In this document: positions 18,077 to 26,302 of the stretch, piece after piece
How positions within the stretch are numbered: the first letter of the stretch is position 1
How the letters are laid out: each line of letters starts with the position of its first letter
Source: Roseburia sp.
Lineage (GTDB): Bacteria > Bacillota > Clostridia > Lachnospirales > Lachnospiraceae
Length of the DNA: 64,000 bases
Reading direction: 5' to 3'
Assembly (NCBI GenBank): GCA_017937095.1
Contig: JAGBEG010000013.1
Coordinates: 62,001 to 126,000 of the forward strand
Program-made: the position numbers and the translations under genes
The notes under the pieces: generated by a model
The model's database searches: none
The model's input: the letters and a program-made list of their open reading frames with translations, nothing else
What the model was told of the DNA's origin: nothing

Positions 18077-18589
18077 ATGAGCACTGTTACTATCGTGTTA
18101 TTGGTTATTTTAGCCGTATTGATCGTCGGCTTGATCGTATTATATTTTCTTGGCAAAAAGGCGCAGAAGAAGAAGGAAGAGCAGGACGCACAGCTCGCCG
18201 CGAACGCACAGACCGTTCCCATGCTGATTATTGACAAGAAGCGCATGAGGCTTAAAGATTCCGGTCTTCCGCAGGCTGTCATCGACCAGACGCCGAAGAT
18301 GATGCGCCGTTCCAAGCTTCCGATCGTCAAGGCAAAGGTTGGTCCGAAGGTGATGTCTCTGATCGCAGACGAGGCTGTTTTTGATCTGATTCCGCTCAAG
18401 AAGGAAGTAAAAGCAACGGTGAGCGGTATCTATATCACAAAGGTTACAGGAGTGCGCGGACCTCTCGAGAAGCCGGAGGGCAAGAAGAGCTGGCGGACAA
18501 GACTTCAGGAAAAGTCAAAGAAGGCGAGCGCAGAGCTTGAGAAGGAAAAGGCAGAGCTTGCCAAAGAAAAGAGCAAGAAGAAGAAATAA
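18077..18589 (+). CDS. Conserved hypothetical protein, single membrane anchor
   Basis: A 170-residue protein not assigned to a named family. An N-terminal membrane helix (about 4-26, rich in Val/Leu/Ile) is followed by a basic charged stretch. A compact middle region (about 45-135) contains TVPMLIIDKKRMRLKDSG, LPIVKAKVGPKVMSL and VSGIYITKVTG. The tail is a Lys/Glu-rich helix ending KSKKKK. N-out or N-in topology cannot be decided; a cytoplasmic globular domain seems likely. GGGAGG lies 9 nt upstream. It has its own promoter and a terminator shared with the convergent DUF1934 gene. Confidence 0.8.
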   Translation: MSTVTIVLLVILAVLIVGLIVLYFLGKKAQKKKEEQDAQLAANAQTVPMLIIDKKRMRLKDSGLPQAVIDQTPKMMRRSKLPIVKAKVGPKVMSLIADEAVFDLIPLKKEVKATVSGIYITKVTGVRGPLEKPEGKKSWRTRLQEKSKKASAELEKEKAELAKEKSKKKK

Positions 18590-18601
18590 ACGCTTCTACA
18601 T

Positions 18602-18644
18602 AAAATGCAGGAGATTTCAGATTTTGAAATCCCCTGCATTTTTT
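18602..18644. terminator. Terminator hairpin between convergent genes
   Basis: Stem AAAATGCAGG-GATTTC paired with GAAATC-CCTGCATTTT (one mismatch), followed by TTTTTT on the plus strand. The stop codon of the minus-strand DUF1934 gene (18617) lies inside the hairpin. Confidence 0.85.
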
Positions 18645-19060
18645 GATTTTACATTCATTGTAATCGTACAGTCTGCCATATGCTCATAATTGATTTCCAG
18701 CGCATAGTCCACCGTAACGCTAAGGTCGTGCTCCTGCTCCTCCACGAGGACCTTTGTCGCGTCGATTCCGATGAGCAGGCTTCCATACGGCGTGTAATAG
18801 TAGGTGACATTCTTTTTATTTTTCTCGAACATCATATGTACGTTCATCTCGCCGCGCTTTGTGATGTCCATAAGCTCATCGCCAAGCTTGATGATATTCT
18901 TCGTCGTCTGACAGGTTCCCTCTGTCACCTCGTCATACAGGATATAATGCTTCCCGTTTTTCTTATAATAAACGCCGGAGGTAATGATCTCGACCGGATC
19001 GTTATCCGCTTCCTCCGCAAATTGCAGTCCGCTGATTGTTATCAATACGTCTTTTGTCAT
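18617..19060 (-). CDS. DUF1934 family protein
   Basis: A 147-residue protein matching DUF1934: VLITISGLQF at the start, EIITSGVYYKKNGKHYILYDE, then YYTPYGSLLIGIDATKV and DYALEINYEHMADCTITMNV at the end. The pattern is an antiparallel beta barrel of calycin type. Its function is not established. No signal peptide is seen, so it is probably cytoplasmic. Its stop codon lies within a shared terminator. Confidence 0.88.
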   Translation of the reverse strand: MTKDVLITISGLQFAEEADNDPVEIITSGVYYKKNGKHYILYDEVTEGTCQTTKNIIKLGDELMDITKRGEMNVHMMFEKNKKNVTYYYTPYGSLLIGIDATKVLVEEQEHDLSVTVDYALEINYEHMADCTITMNVKSKNAGDFKI

Positions 19061-19212
19061 TTATTCTATTTCCCCATTTCTGTCCTCATGAATACTCATG
19101 AATACTTTGCAGATTCTTTGACCCATTACCACATATTAAACGCTTTTTTCTGATTGTTCAAGTCTTTTCTGCCTGGAAACCGGGCTGCCGTTGCACAGTC
19201 GCCCTATGTCTG

Positions 19213-19830
19213 CTACTCCCGCAGGAACGATAAGCATTTCAGCCGCACCTCATAATCCCCGGAGGAAAGCACATCCTCATATTCCTCCTCGGACAGCACC
19301 TCGCGCAGCTTCTCCCCTGCCTCCTCATCGACGACCTCATAAACGCTCCCGGAAAAGCACATATTCGGGTACATCACGCACCACCAGTTATGCCCCTCTC
19401 CCGCTCCGATCACAACGCGAAGCGCCTCATACTTCCCCGCCGGAAATGTGTAGTCCCCGTAGGTCTTTACCGGGAAATCGACCTCCTCGAGCGTCGCTTC
19501 CACCGTATAATCATACCCCCATTCCGCCACGACGCGCTCCGCCGCCGCCGTAATCCGGTCAAGATTCGCATTGATAAGCTTCTCACACGACGCGCGGTCC
19601 GCCGCCCCGGCAAGCGTCTCTGACATCTCCGCGCCCACAGCGTCGCGCACCGCGAGCTTTAGCGCCTGATCCTCCTTCGAATCGCTGTTTGCCAGCACGT
19701 GAAAACGCAGCACCTTTTCTGCAATATTCTCCTGCATCCGCAGGTTTCTCCCATACTGCAGTCCAAGCAGCAAAAGCAATACCAGATTCATTCCGACTAA
19801 TATGTACCATACGATCTTTCCTTTTCGCAT
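19213..19830 (-). CDS. spoIIR: Stage II sporulation protein R
   Basis: A 205-residue SpoIIR, the forespore-made secreted signal that activates SpoIIGA and hence sigmaE processing in the mother cell. An N-terminal membrane/signal helix (about 8-24) is followed by the diagnostic RFHVLANSDSKEDQALK and by GAGEGHNWWCVMYPNMCF, with conserved Trp/Cys. It is shorter than the B. subtilis protein but typical for Clostridia. A sigmaF-type promoter lies 56 nt upstream. Its presence is direct evidence that the organism is, or recently was, a spore-former. Confidence 0.95.
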   Translation of the reverse strand: MRKGKIVWYILVGMNLVLLLLLGLQYGRNLRMQENIAEKVLRFHVLANSDSKEDQALKLAVRDAVGAEMSETLAGAADRASCEKLINANLDRITAAAERVVAEWGYDYTVEATLEEVDFPVKTYGDYTFPAGKYEALRVVIGAGEGHNWWCVMYPNMCFSGSVYEVVDEEAGEKLREVLSEEEYEDVLSSGDYEVRLKCLSFLRE

Positions 19831-19852
19831 CCGTCTTCCACCTTTTCTTTCT

Positions 19853-19875
19853 GCGGCGGGAAGGCTTCCCGCCGC
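19853..19875 (-). other. GC-rich hairpin in the spoIIR leader
   Basis: Perfect inverted repeat GCGGCGGGAA/TTCCCGCCGC with a 3-nt loop, between the sigmaF-like promoter and the start codon, 22 nt before the ATG. There is no U-run on the minus strand. Confidence 0.6.
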
Positions 19876-19885
19876 TTCTTAGAAA

Positions 19886-19914
19886 ACTATTCCCATATCA
19901 GACAAAACTTATAC
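19886..19914 (-). promoter_or_regulatory. sigmaF-type promoter of spoIIR
   Basis: On the minus strand, -35 GTATA, a 15-nt spacer and -10 GGGAATAGT, which fits the Firmicute sigmaF consensus (GYATA and GGnnAnAnT). spoIIR belongs to the sigmaF regulon in Bacillus and Clostridia. Confidence 0.7.
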
Positions 19915-19992
19915 AGGCAAAATGAATATTTTGCGGCTGCCCAGAAAACTTCTCAAATAACACTTCAGCCAGAGGGCTATACTGTTACATCC

Positions 19993-22086
19993 TCACAGAT
20001 TTACCCAGTCGATGTCCACCTCGTAGACAATGCGCATATCCCCCTCGTACCGCGCGCTCTTCTTCTGATATTCCTGATACCAGCCGCGCGCTGCCCCGCC
20101 GAGCCTGCGGTAGCTTCCGGACAGATCAATGCCCTGTTCGCTTAATGTCTGTCCTGCCAGCGTATTCATATAGGATGCGACCGCCTGTTCAATTCTTGCG
20201 TGTTCCTGCGCAATCTGCTCCTGCCCCGCCGTATTTCTGCGGTTTGACGCCGCATTTTGCTGCGTGCCGAACAGTTCGCCGCTGCAATGCACCTGCACCA
20301 CAATTTCTCTTTGTCCTGCCCGTTCGCGAAACGCGATCTCATTGTGGGGTGAGGACAACGACACCTGCGTACCGTCTGAGAGAGAAAGCTGGTATTCCTC
20401 CATCCGGTTATCCGTGAAAAATGCCAGAACCGCCGCATCGCCCCCGACTGTCCCCGCCGGTTCACCGCGCTTTAAGACATAGTACTGCCTGACGACGGGC
20501 TTGCCGTCCTCGTCATCGACATAAGGAATATATAAAGTCTCCGTCTGATTGATACGCTCCTGATACAGCGTTCCAAGCGTCGGGTACGCCTGCTTTTTGA
20601 TCTGCGACACATTTTCGAACTGCTCTTCCAGATAATTCCCGACAGACTCGCCAAGCCCGTCGGAAAGAGCCAGAATTTTCTCCGGGTCGTCTGCTGCCAC
20701 GATATACGTGTTGCGCGGCAGCTCGCGTTTCTCCTCCAGCAGATCAAGAAGCTTTTGCATCGCCTCCTTATTTTCCACAATATCGCGGTGAATCACCATG
20801 ACCTTCAGATGGCTGTAATCCAGCACACGGTTTCCATCTCCCTCCGCCTCTCCAAACGCTGTGCCAATCGCATCCGTATTCTCCACCGCAAGTTCTATCG
20901 GAAAATTGCGGTCCTCAAGCTCCGCCGTGGCGCAGCCCGCGCAGACCAGACACGGCGCCGCCAGACAAAGCGCAAGCGCCAGCACGCGTTTTTGTCTCCT
21001 GCCAATCGCCAGAATCAGCGGAACAATTACGACAAACGGCGTTGCTATGTGCCATAGAAACCACTCATACCACACGAAGCACGCGCGGCTCTTATAAAAG
21101 CAGCATGAGACGGCGAACACCGCCACAAGCACCGCCCCCATCGCCCACCGCTTTCTTGCTTTTTCCTCCGTTTTTGGCATGACGCCTCCCAAAATCCCCG
21201 AAAGCAGGCTGCTCCCATAGAAACAGCAGCTATTTAAAAGCGCGTACAGGGTAAAAAACCAGATTCCGAACATGAACGCATCCGTCCTCTTTAAAAATCC
21301 TCCCGTGATCTGTACCGTGCTCATGAGCGTTACCGCCGGATAATCCATCGTTCCGAGCGCATCCGCGCCGAAGCTTCCGAGCAAAATCAAATACAGCACA
21401 GCATGAATTCCTCCCACCAGAAGCAGTGCACCGGAAGCCGCCCGAAAGATGCTTTCCTTTTTCTCCACATATTCGCCCAGAAAAAGCGACAGGAATATCA
21501 CTGACAGGCACAGAAACACATAATAGCTTCCTTCTGCGATTCCCGCGAAATCCGCAGAAAATACCGGCGTCCAGTAATCTGTCTGCACGCCGTCAACCGC
21601 CGAGAAAAGCATGAGAAACAGCGGAATCAAAAGGAACCAGAACAGCATTTCATAAATCCTTGCGCGCCCTTCAATGCCGCCCCACAGTCCATACGCCGCA
21701 AGGAGCAGAAGGATAAGAAGCACCAGATAAAACGATTCTTCCCGCAGAAGCTCCTGCAGCACGACGTCCGCAAACAGATAGGCTGTGTAGCCTGCGAGCA
21801 GCACAAAATACAGCAGATACCCTGTTTGTATCAGCGCACCTCCCGCTTTTCCAAGCCTCTGCTCCAGATACTGCGCATAGGAGCCGCCCATCCCCGGCGC
21901 AAGCGACTTTAACACCTTTAAATAAAGCCATGCTGCCCCCACGCCGATTGCAATCGCAAAGATTCCGTCCCTTGCTGCCGTCCGCCCGAGCACCGTCGGC
22001 ACTAAGAGCGTACTAAGCCCCAGCAGATCGTATGTGAGCAGACGGAATGTCTGCCTGCCTGAAATTTTATTATTTTCTGAGAACAT
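19993..22086 (-). CDS. Germination receptor B-C fusion (GerAB permease fused to GerAC lipoprotein domain)
   Basis: A 697-residue protein joining two normally separate subunits. Residues 1-365 are a GerAB-type APC-superfamily permease with about ten membrane helices (ISGRQTFRLLTYDLLGLSTL at the start). Residues 370-697 are a GerAC-type Ger(x)C domain. The C part still begins with a lipoprotein-like signal, CLAAPCLVCAGC, then ATAELEDRNFPIELAVE, so the membrane segment probably tethers GerAC outside the membrane. It follows gerAA in the same operon. AGAAGGACG precedes the ATG. Confidence 0.87.
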   Translation of the reverse strand: MFSENNKISGRQTFRLLTYDLLGLSTLLVPTVLGRTAARDGIFAIAIGVGAAWLYLKVLKSLAPGMGGSYAQYLEQRLGKAGGALIQTGYLLYFVLLAGYTAYLFADVVLQELLREESFYLVLLILLLLAAYGLWGGIEGRARIYEMLFWFLLIPLFLMLFSAVDGVQTDYWTPVFSADFAGIAEGSYYVFLCLSVIFLSLFLGEYVEKKESIFRAASGALLLVGGIHAVLYLILLGSFGADALGTMDYPAVTLMSTVQITGGFLKRTDAFMFGIWFFTLYALLNSCCFYGSSLLSGILGGVMPKTEEKARKRWAMGAVLVAVFAVSCCFYKSRACFVWYEWFLWHIATPFVVIVPLILAIGRRQKRVLALALCLAAPCLVCAGCATAELEDRNFPIELAVENTDAIGTAFGEAEGDGNRVLDYSHLKVMVIHRDIVENKEAMQKLLDLLEEKRELPRNTYIVAADDPEKILALSDGLGESVGNYLEEQFENVSQIKKQAYPTLGTLYQERINQTETLYIPYVDDEDGKPVVRQYYVLKRGEPAGTVGGDAAVLAFFTDNRMEEYQLSLSDGTQVSLSSPHNEIAFRERAGQREIVVQVHCSGELFGTQQNAASNRRNTAGQEQIAQEHARIEQAVASYMNTLAGQTLSEQGIDLSGSYRRLGGAARGWYQEYQKKSARYEGDMRIVYEVDIDWVNL

Positions 22087-22130
22087 CGTCCTTCTCTCTC
22101 CTCGCCCTGATATTTTGTCACTCTTCCGTT

Positions 22131-22201
22131 CGCTCTGCGCGCCGCCGCTTCTTTTCTTCCCGCTCTGCGCGCCGCTGCTTCTTTTCCGCTCGCTCTGCGC
22201 G
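22131..22201 (-). repeat. 30-bp tandem repeat at the 3' end of gerAA, possible out-of-frame tail
   Basis: Two full copies and a partial copy of a 30-bp unit beginning CGCTCTGCGCG (plus strand). On the minus strand, in a frame shifted from gerAA, they encode a highly charged tail, KRAERAEKKQRRAEREE and on to a TGA at 22118. This frame is open back into gerAA but has no start or ribosome-binding site of its own. Spore GerA proteins often end in such basic tails, so this may be the original C-terminus lost by a frameshift. Confidence 0.6.
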
Positions 22202-22202
22202 T

Positions 22203-23684
22203 TTACCGCTTGATCCGCAATTTTCTCCGGTTATTCTTTCTGGCGAAAATCGGGCGCTTCCACAACAGGCGCAGAGGCTGCCGCCACAGAAAATCGCGCT
22301 CATCCTCATAGTCGTTTAAGTCCGCCGCCACGAACGGCATCAGATACGGAACACCAAAGCTCTTAAGATGCGACAAGTGGATCAGCACAAGGAGAAGTCC
22401 CACGAGAAAGCCGAAGAACCCCAGCCACGCGCAGATTCCGATAAAGAAAAACTTTAGCAGCCGGAATGCCGTCGCAAATTCCTCGTTCGGTATTGCAAAC
22501 GAGCACAGCGCGGTAAACGAAATGACGATAACTACAATCGGGCTGACCAGATTTGCCTCCACCGCCGCCTGCCCGATGATAAGCCCTCCCACGATTCCGA
22601 TGGTATTTGCCATTGCTCCCGGCAGCCGCACGCCTGCCTCCCGCAGAAGTTCGAACGACAATTCCATAATCAACACCTCAATCACCGCAGGAAACGGCAC
22701 CCCGCTTCTCGCATCTGCAAAGGACATCAGAAGCGTCGTCGGCAGAATCTGCGTGTGAAAATTCGTCACCGCAAGATAGATTCCCGGCAGCGTCATCGCA
22801 AAAAAAGAAGCTGCATACCGAAGAATCCGCTCAAAGCTTGCAATCTCCCAACGGTTATAATAGTCATCGCTTGTCTTGATAAAGGAATCATAGTCCGTCG
22901 GCAGAATCAGCGCGACCGGAGAATTGTCCGACAGCAGAATGACGCGCCCCTCCAGAATCGACATTGCCGCGCGGTCCGGGCGCTCCGTTGTCTGGAACTG
23001 CGGAAACGGAGAATACCATTTTTCTTCCGACAACTGTTCGATCACACCGCTGTCAAGTACGCCGTCAATCTCAAAGCCGTCGAGCCGCTTCTCAATTTCT
23101 TTCAGCAGTCCCGGATATGCCAGCCCCTCCATATAAACGAGGTAGACATTTGTCTTCGAACGCACGCCAAGCTTTCTCTCCCTGACCTTCACCTGCGGCG
23201 AACGGACGCGCTTTCGAATCAGCGCGGCATTCTGCTTCACAGAATCGGTAAATCCCTCGTTAGAACCGCGCACGACCTTTTCCGAATCCGCTTCGTTCAC
23301 TCCCATATTGGGATAGCCGTCATCCGGTATCTTGACCGCCTGGTCGAAACCGTCCACAAAGAGAATCGCCTCCCCAGTCAAAAGCCCGTCGCCCGCCTCC
23401 TCGATTGTCGTAAAATACGTTGCATCAGAAATCGCAAGCGCGTTCGATGAAAGCGCCTCATAAATTTCTTCCCGGCTAAGTCCCCGCAGATACTTAAGCA
23501 GCTCAAGAAGCGCGGAATTTCCCATATCGACCGCCACCTCGATAAAGGTGAGATAACACGCCACATCGCCGTCTTTTCCGATGTTCATCTGCTTCTTCTT
23601 AATATCGTCACAGGTATGGAACAGTTCTTCCATATGCGCAATATTCTCACTTAGATTTTTGCTGATCGCAGTTTTCTTTGCCAT
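22203..23684 (-). CDS. gerAA: Spore germination receptor subunit A
   Basis: A 493-residue GerA-family protein, the largest subunit of the nutrient germinant receptor in the spore inner membrane. A soluble N-terminal domain (about 1-280) contains GDVACYLTFIEVAVDMGN-type and LYVDGF-like segments and VYLVYMEGLAYPGLLKEIEK; four to five membrane helices (about 290-450) follow. The frame ends RRKLRIKR just before a tandem repeat that encodes a basic tail in another frame. GGAGGAGAGGG precedes the ATG. It is the first gene of the operon, with the B-C fusion downstream. Confidence 0.95.
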   Translation of the reverse strand: MAKKTAISKNLSENIAHMEELFHTCDDIKKKQMNIGKDGDVACYLTFIEVAVDMGNSALLELLKYLRGLSREEIYEALSSNALAISDATYFTTIEEAGDGLLTGEAILFVDGFDQAVKIPDDGYPNMGVNEADSEKVVRGSNEGFTDSVKQNAALIRKRVRSPQVKVRERKLGVRSKTNVYLVYMEGLAYPGLLKEIEKRLDGFEIDGVLDSGVIEQLSEEKWYSPFPQFQTTERPDRAAMSILEGRVILLSDNSPVALILPTDYDSFIKTSDDYYNRWEIASFERILRYAASFFAMTLPGIYLAVTNFHTQILPTTLLMSFADARSGVPFPAVIEVLIMELSFELLREAGVRLPGAMANTIGIVGGLIIGQAAVEANLVSPIVVIVISFTALCSFAIPNEEFATAFRLLKFFFIGICAWLGFFGFLVGLLLVLIHLSHLKSFGVPYLMPFVAADLNDYEDERDFLWRQPLRLLWKRPIFARKNNRRKLRIKR

Positions 23685-23760
23685 CCCTCTCCTCCTTACC
23701 GGTTCCTTTCATTTCAAAAACCAAACGTGCGCTTTACAGGACGCAATTTCCTGTTGTACC

Positions 23761-23793
23761 AAAAACAGGGACCGGCATCAGCCAGTCCCTGTT
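23761..23793 (-). terminator. Rho-independent terminator after the GntR-family gene
   Basis: On the minus strand AACAGGGACTGGC pairs with GCCGGTCCCTGTT (one G-U pair) around a TGAT loop, followed by TTTGG. It is 28 nt past the stop codon. Confidence 0.82.
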
Positions 23794-23820
23794 ATTTTGT
23801 TCCATTCTGCAGCATCCTAT

Positions 23821-24498
23821 TCACTTTTCCTGTTCGCGTATCATCTCTTTTACCGCCGTTGCCTGATTTCTGACATGCTTATGCATTGCCGCTGTCACCA
23901 TTTCCATATCCTTTGCCGCCAGCCCTTCGACAATCTGGCTGTGCTCCTTGATGAGCACCGGATAATTCTTCTCGTCCTTTATATATTCCACGCGGTAACG
24001 GTACATCTGCTCCCGGAGATTACTTAACATATTCTCAAGCTTCGGATTGCGCGTCGCACGGTAAATGATATCGTGGAACTTTACGTCTTCCTCTGCAATC
24101 CGCTTGACGTCCCCGGTCTTTGTGGACTCCTCGAACTCATGCATCGTATGCCGCAGCTCCTCCAGCTCCTCCTTTGTAATCTGCTCGCAGGCGATCGACG
24201 CCGCAAGTTCATCCAGCGCATCGCGAATCTGCAATACGTCCTCCATGTCCTTCTCCGTCATCCGGGCGACCTCCGCCCCTTTCCGCGGAATCGTGACTGC
24301 AAGCCCTTCCTGCTCCAGCATACGGATTGCCTCACGGATCGGCGTCCGGCTCACGCCCAGCTTCGCCGCAAGCTGCAGCTCCATCAGCCGCTCTCCCGGC
24401 TTTAGTTCTCCCTTTAAGATTGCCTCCCGCAGGGTGTTGAAAACAACATCCCGCAGTGGAAGGTATGCATTCATATTCAACGTCAGATCTTCTGTCAT
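23821..24498 (-). CDS. GntR family transcriptional regulator (FCD subfamily)
   Basis: A 225-residue regulator. The N-terminal winged helix-turn-helix (about 10-75) contains LKPGERLMELQLAAKLGVSR and TPIREAIRMLEQEGL. The all-helical FCD effector domain (about 90-220) carries the metal-binding histidines of FadR-type proteins (D..H in DVKFHDIIY, H in IKEHSQIVEGL, H in AMHKHVRNQA). ATG 24498 (MTEDLTLNMNAYLPLRD) is preferred; an in-frame ATG four codons upstream is possible. It lies 37 nt downstream of ispE and is probably cotranscribed. Its targets and effector are unknown. Confidence 0.92.
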   Translation of the reverse strand: MTEDLTLNMNAYLPLRDVVFNTLREAILKGELKPGERLMELQLAAKLGVSRTPIREAIRMLEQEGLAVTIPRKGAEVARMTEKDMEDVLQIRDALDELAASIACEQITKEELEELRHTMHEFEESTKTGDVKRIAEEDVKFHDIIYRATRNPKLENMLSNLREQMYRYRVEYIKDEKNYPVLIKEHSQIVEGLAAKDMEMVTAAMHKHVRNQATAVKEMIREQEK

Positions 24499-24535
24499 AA
24501 AAATAACCATGCCTTTCTATGGATTATTACACTGC

Positions 24536-25408
24536 CTACCTTGCGTTGTTATAGATACTCGTCAGGTAGACCTGTCTCGCAAGATTCGACTCACGCATCG
24601 CCTCATAAGCAGCAGCCGCCGTATTCTCGTCCTCAAACAGCCCGAATACCGTCGGGCCGCTTCCGCTCATCATTGCATTTAACGCCCCATGCTCCATCAT
24701 ATGTTCCTTGATTTCTGCAATAACCGGATAATTGGGAATCGTCACCGTCTCAAGAACATTTCCCATACCGGAAGCAATCGCGCGCAAATCCTTTGCCCGG
24801 ATATCTGCGACGAGCTTATCAATATCCGGGTGGACAGTCTTCTCATTCAGCTTCAGATTCTCATAGACAAACTTCGTGGAAACACTGATCTGCGGCTTTG
24901 CAATGAGCACCGGGCATTTGACCATCGGCGGCAGAGCGGTAAGCTCTTCCCCGATTCCTTCCGCCAGCGCTGTTCCACGCATCACACAATAAGGAACGTC
25001 CGCCCCCAGTTTCACGCCGCGCTCCATCAACTGCTCCCGCGAGAGCCCCAGCCCGAAAATCCGGTTCATCCCGTATAACACGGCTGCTGCATCCGTGCTT
25101 CCGCCAGCCATCCCCGCCGCTACCGGGATATGCTTGTGCAGCTTTACATCAATGCCGTCCTTAATCTGAAATTCCTCCTTCAGAAGGGCGGCTGCCTTAT
25201 AGACAAGATTATTCTCGTTCGTCGGCAAAAACGGAAGGTTCACAGACATCGTAATCCGCCCCGACGGATTCCTTGTGATTTCAAGGCGGTCAAACAGATG
25301 GATCGTCTGCATGACCATGCGCACCTCATGATAACCGTCGGCTCTTTTCCTTACAACATCCAGTCCCAGATTAATTTTTGCCAGTGCTTTCACGGAAATT
25401 TCTTTCAT
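24536..25408 (-). CDS. ispE: 4-diphosphocytidyl-2-C-methyl-D-erythritol kinase
   Basis: A 290-residue GHMP kinase of the MEP isoprenoid pathway, phosphorylating CDP-methylerythritol at the 2-hydroxyl. ATG 25408 (MKEISVKALAKINLGLDV) was chosen because GGGGG lies 7-11 nt upstream and homologues start there. The ATP-binding motif HIPVAAGMAGGSTDAAAVL and the C-terminal MMSGSGPTVFGLF are plain. It is likely in an operon with the GntR regulator downstream. Confidence 0.96.
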   Translation of the reverse strand: MKEISVKALAKINLGLDVVRKRADGYHEVRMVMQTIHLFDRLEITRNPSGRITMSVNLPFLPTNENNLVYKAAALLKEEFQIKDGIDVKLHKHIPVAAGMAGGSTDAAAVLYGMNRIFGLGLSREQLMERGVKLGADVPYCVMRGTALAEGIGEELTALPPMVKCPVLIAKPQISVSTKFVYENLKLNEKTVHPDIDKLVADIRAKDLRAIASGMGNVLETVTIPNYPVIAEIKEHMMEHGALNAMMSGSGPTVFGLFEDENTAAAAYEAMRESNLARQVYLTSIYNNAR

Positions 25409-25524
25409 ACGTTTCCCCCGTGTTTTTTCAATGTATTTTGTATACAATAGTTATCTTACCATTTCTTTTCGAAAAGTGCAATTCCCTCCGTACCATTTCC
25501 CCTAATAAAATTTCTCAATTATCC

Positions 25525-25552
25525 TAAATTATCCGGTACTTTCTGCCGATAT
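25525..25552 (+). promoter_or_regulatory. sigmaD (FliA/SigD) promoter of the gene at 25633
   Basis: -35 TAAA, a 16-nt spacer and -10 GCCGATAT, a perfect match to the Firmicute flagellar sigmaD consensus. It lies about 80 nt before the start codon, in a gap with no other features. Confidence 0.82.
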
Positions 25553-25632
25553 AAAAGATAACAAAATAGACGGCATGGATGCGGTCTATCCGGATATACA
25601 GTAAAGCAATCCAAGGAATGGAGGAATGAATC

Positions 25633-26250
25633 ATGGCAATTAATTCTGTAACCAGCACAACAACCACTCAGCAGACAACTGCTTATACCGCTCCCAAGGC
25701 GGAAGATACCGCTTCTAAGACTACCGACACCGCCGCGAAGAAGAACGAGACCGGCGTTGTATATGAGAAGGATTCCAGAACTTCCGACACTGTTACCAAG
25801 AAGACAGACTACGCGCTCGTAAATAAGTTAAAGGAAGACGCAGAGCAACGCACCGCACAGCTCCGCAGCCTTGTCGAGAAGATTATGACCAAGCAGGGCG
25901 CGGCGATCGGAACGGCTGATTCCATGTGGAGTTTCCTTGCAAAGGGCGACTTCGAGGTTGACGCGGCTACCAAGGCACAGGCGGAGAAGGATATCGCAGA
26001 GGACGGTTACTGGGGTGTTGAGCAGACATCTGACCGTATTCTCGATTTTGCAAAGGCTCTCTCCGGCAACGATCCTGAGAAGGCGGATCTCCTGTTAGAC
26101 GCTTTCAAGAAGGGCTTTTCCGAGGCTACAAAGTCCTGGGGCGACGAGCTTCCGGATATCTCCCAGCGCACCTATGACGCTGTTGTTGAGAAGTTCGAGA
26201 ACTGGAAGAACGGCACAAAGACAGCCGAGACAGCACAGACAGAGGCCTAA
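25633..26250 (+). CDS. Hypothetical protein under a sigmaD promoter, probable motility-regulon member
   Basis: A 205-residue protein I do not recognise. Residues 1-60 are low-complexity, rich in Thr/Ala/Lys (AINSVTSTTTTQQTTAYTA), with no signal peptide. Residues 60-195 are predicted helical, with DYALVNKLKEDAEQR, IGTADSMWSFLAKG and DGYWGVEQTSDRILDFAKAL. Such a disordered Thr/Ser-rich N-terminus occurs in type III-exported flagellar proteins, but this is only suggestive. The perfect sigmaD promoter places it in the motility/chemotaxis regulon. GGAATGGAGG precedes the ATG, and a strong terminator follows. Confidence 0.85.
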   Translation: MAINSVTSTTTTQQTTAYTAPKAEDTASKTTDTAAKKNETGVVYEKDSRTSDTVTKKTDYALVNKLKEDAEQRTAQLRSLVEKIMTKQGAAIGTADSMWSFLAKGDFEVDAATKAQAEKDIAEDGYWGVEQTSDRILDFAKALSGNDPEKADLLLDAFKKGFSEATKSWGDELPDISQRTYDAVVEKFENWKNGTKTAETAQTEA

Positions 26251-26270
26251 GCGCATAACATTCAGACATA

Positions 26271-26301
26271 AAAAGGGAAGCCGGTTGACGGCTTCCCTTT
26301 T
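26271..26301. terminator. Bidirectional terminator
   Basis: Perfect 13-bp stem AAAAGGGAAGCCG/CGGCTTCCCTTTT with a 5-nt loop between convergent genes ending at 26250 and 26303. The stem's own A/T ends supply U-runs on both strands. Confidence 0.9.
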
Positions 26302-26302
26302 G

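Noticed and set aside
22118-22309. Minus-strand frame encoding a basic repeat peptide as an independent gene
   Set aside because: No ribosome-binding site, the putative start lies inside gerAA, and only the repeat part looks protein-like. It is better explained as a displaced GerAA tail.
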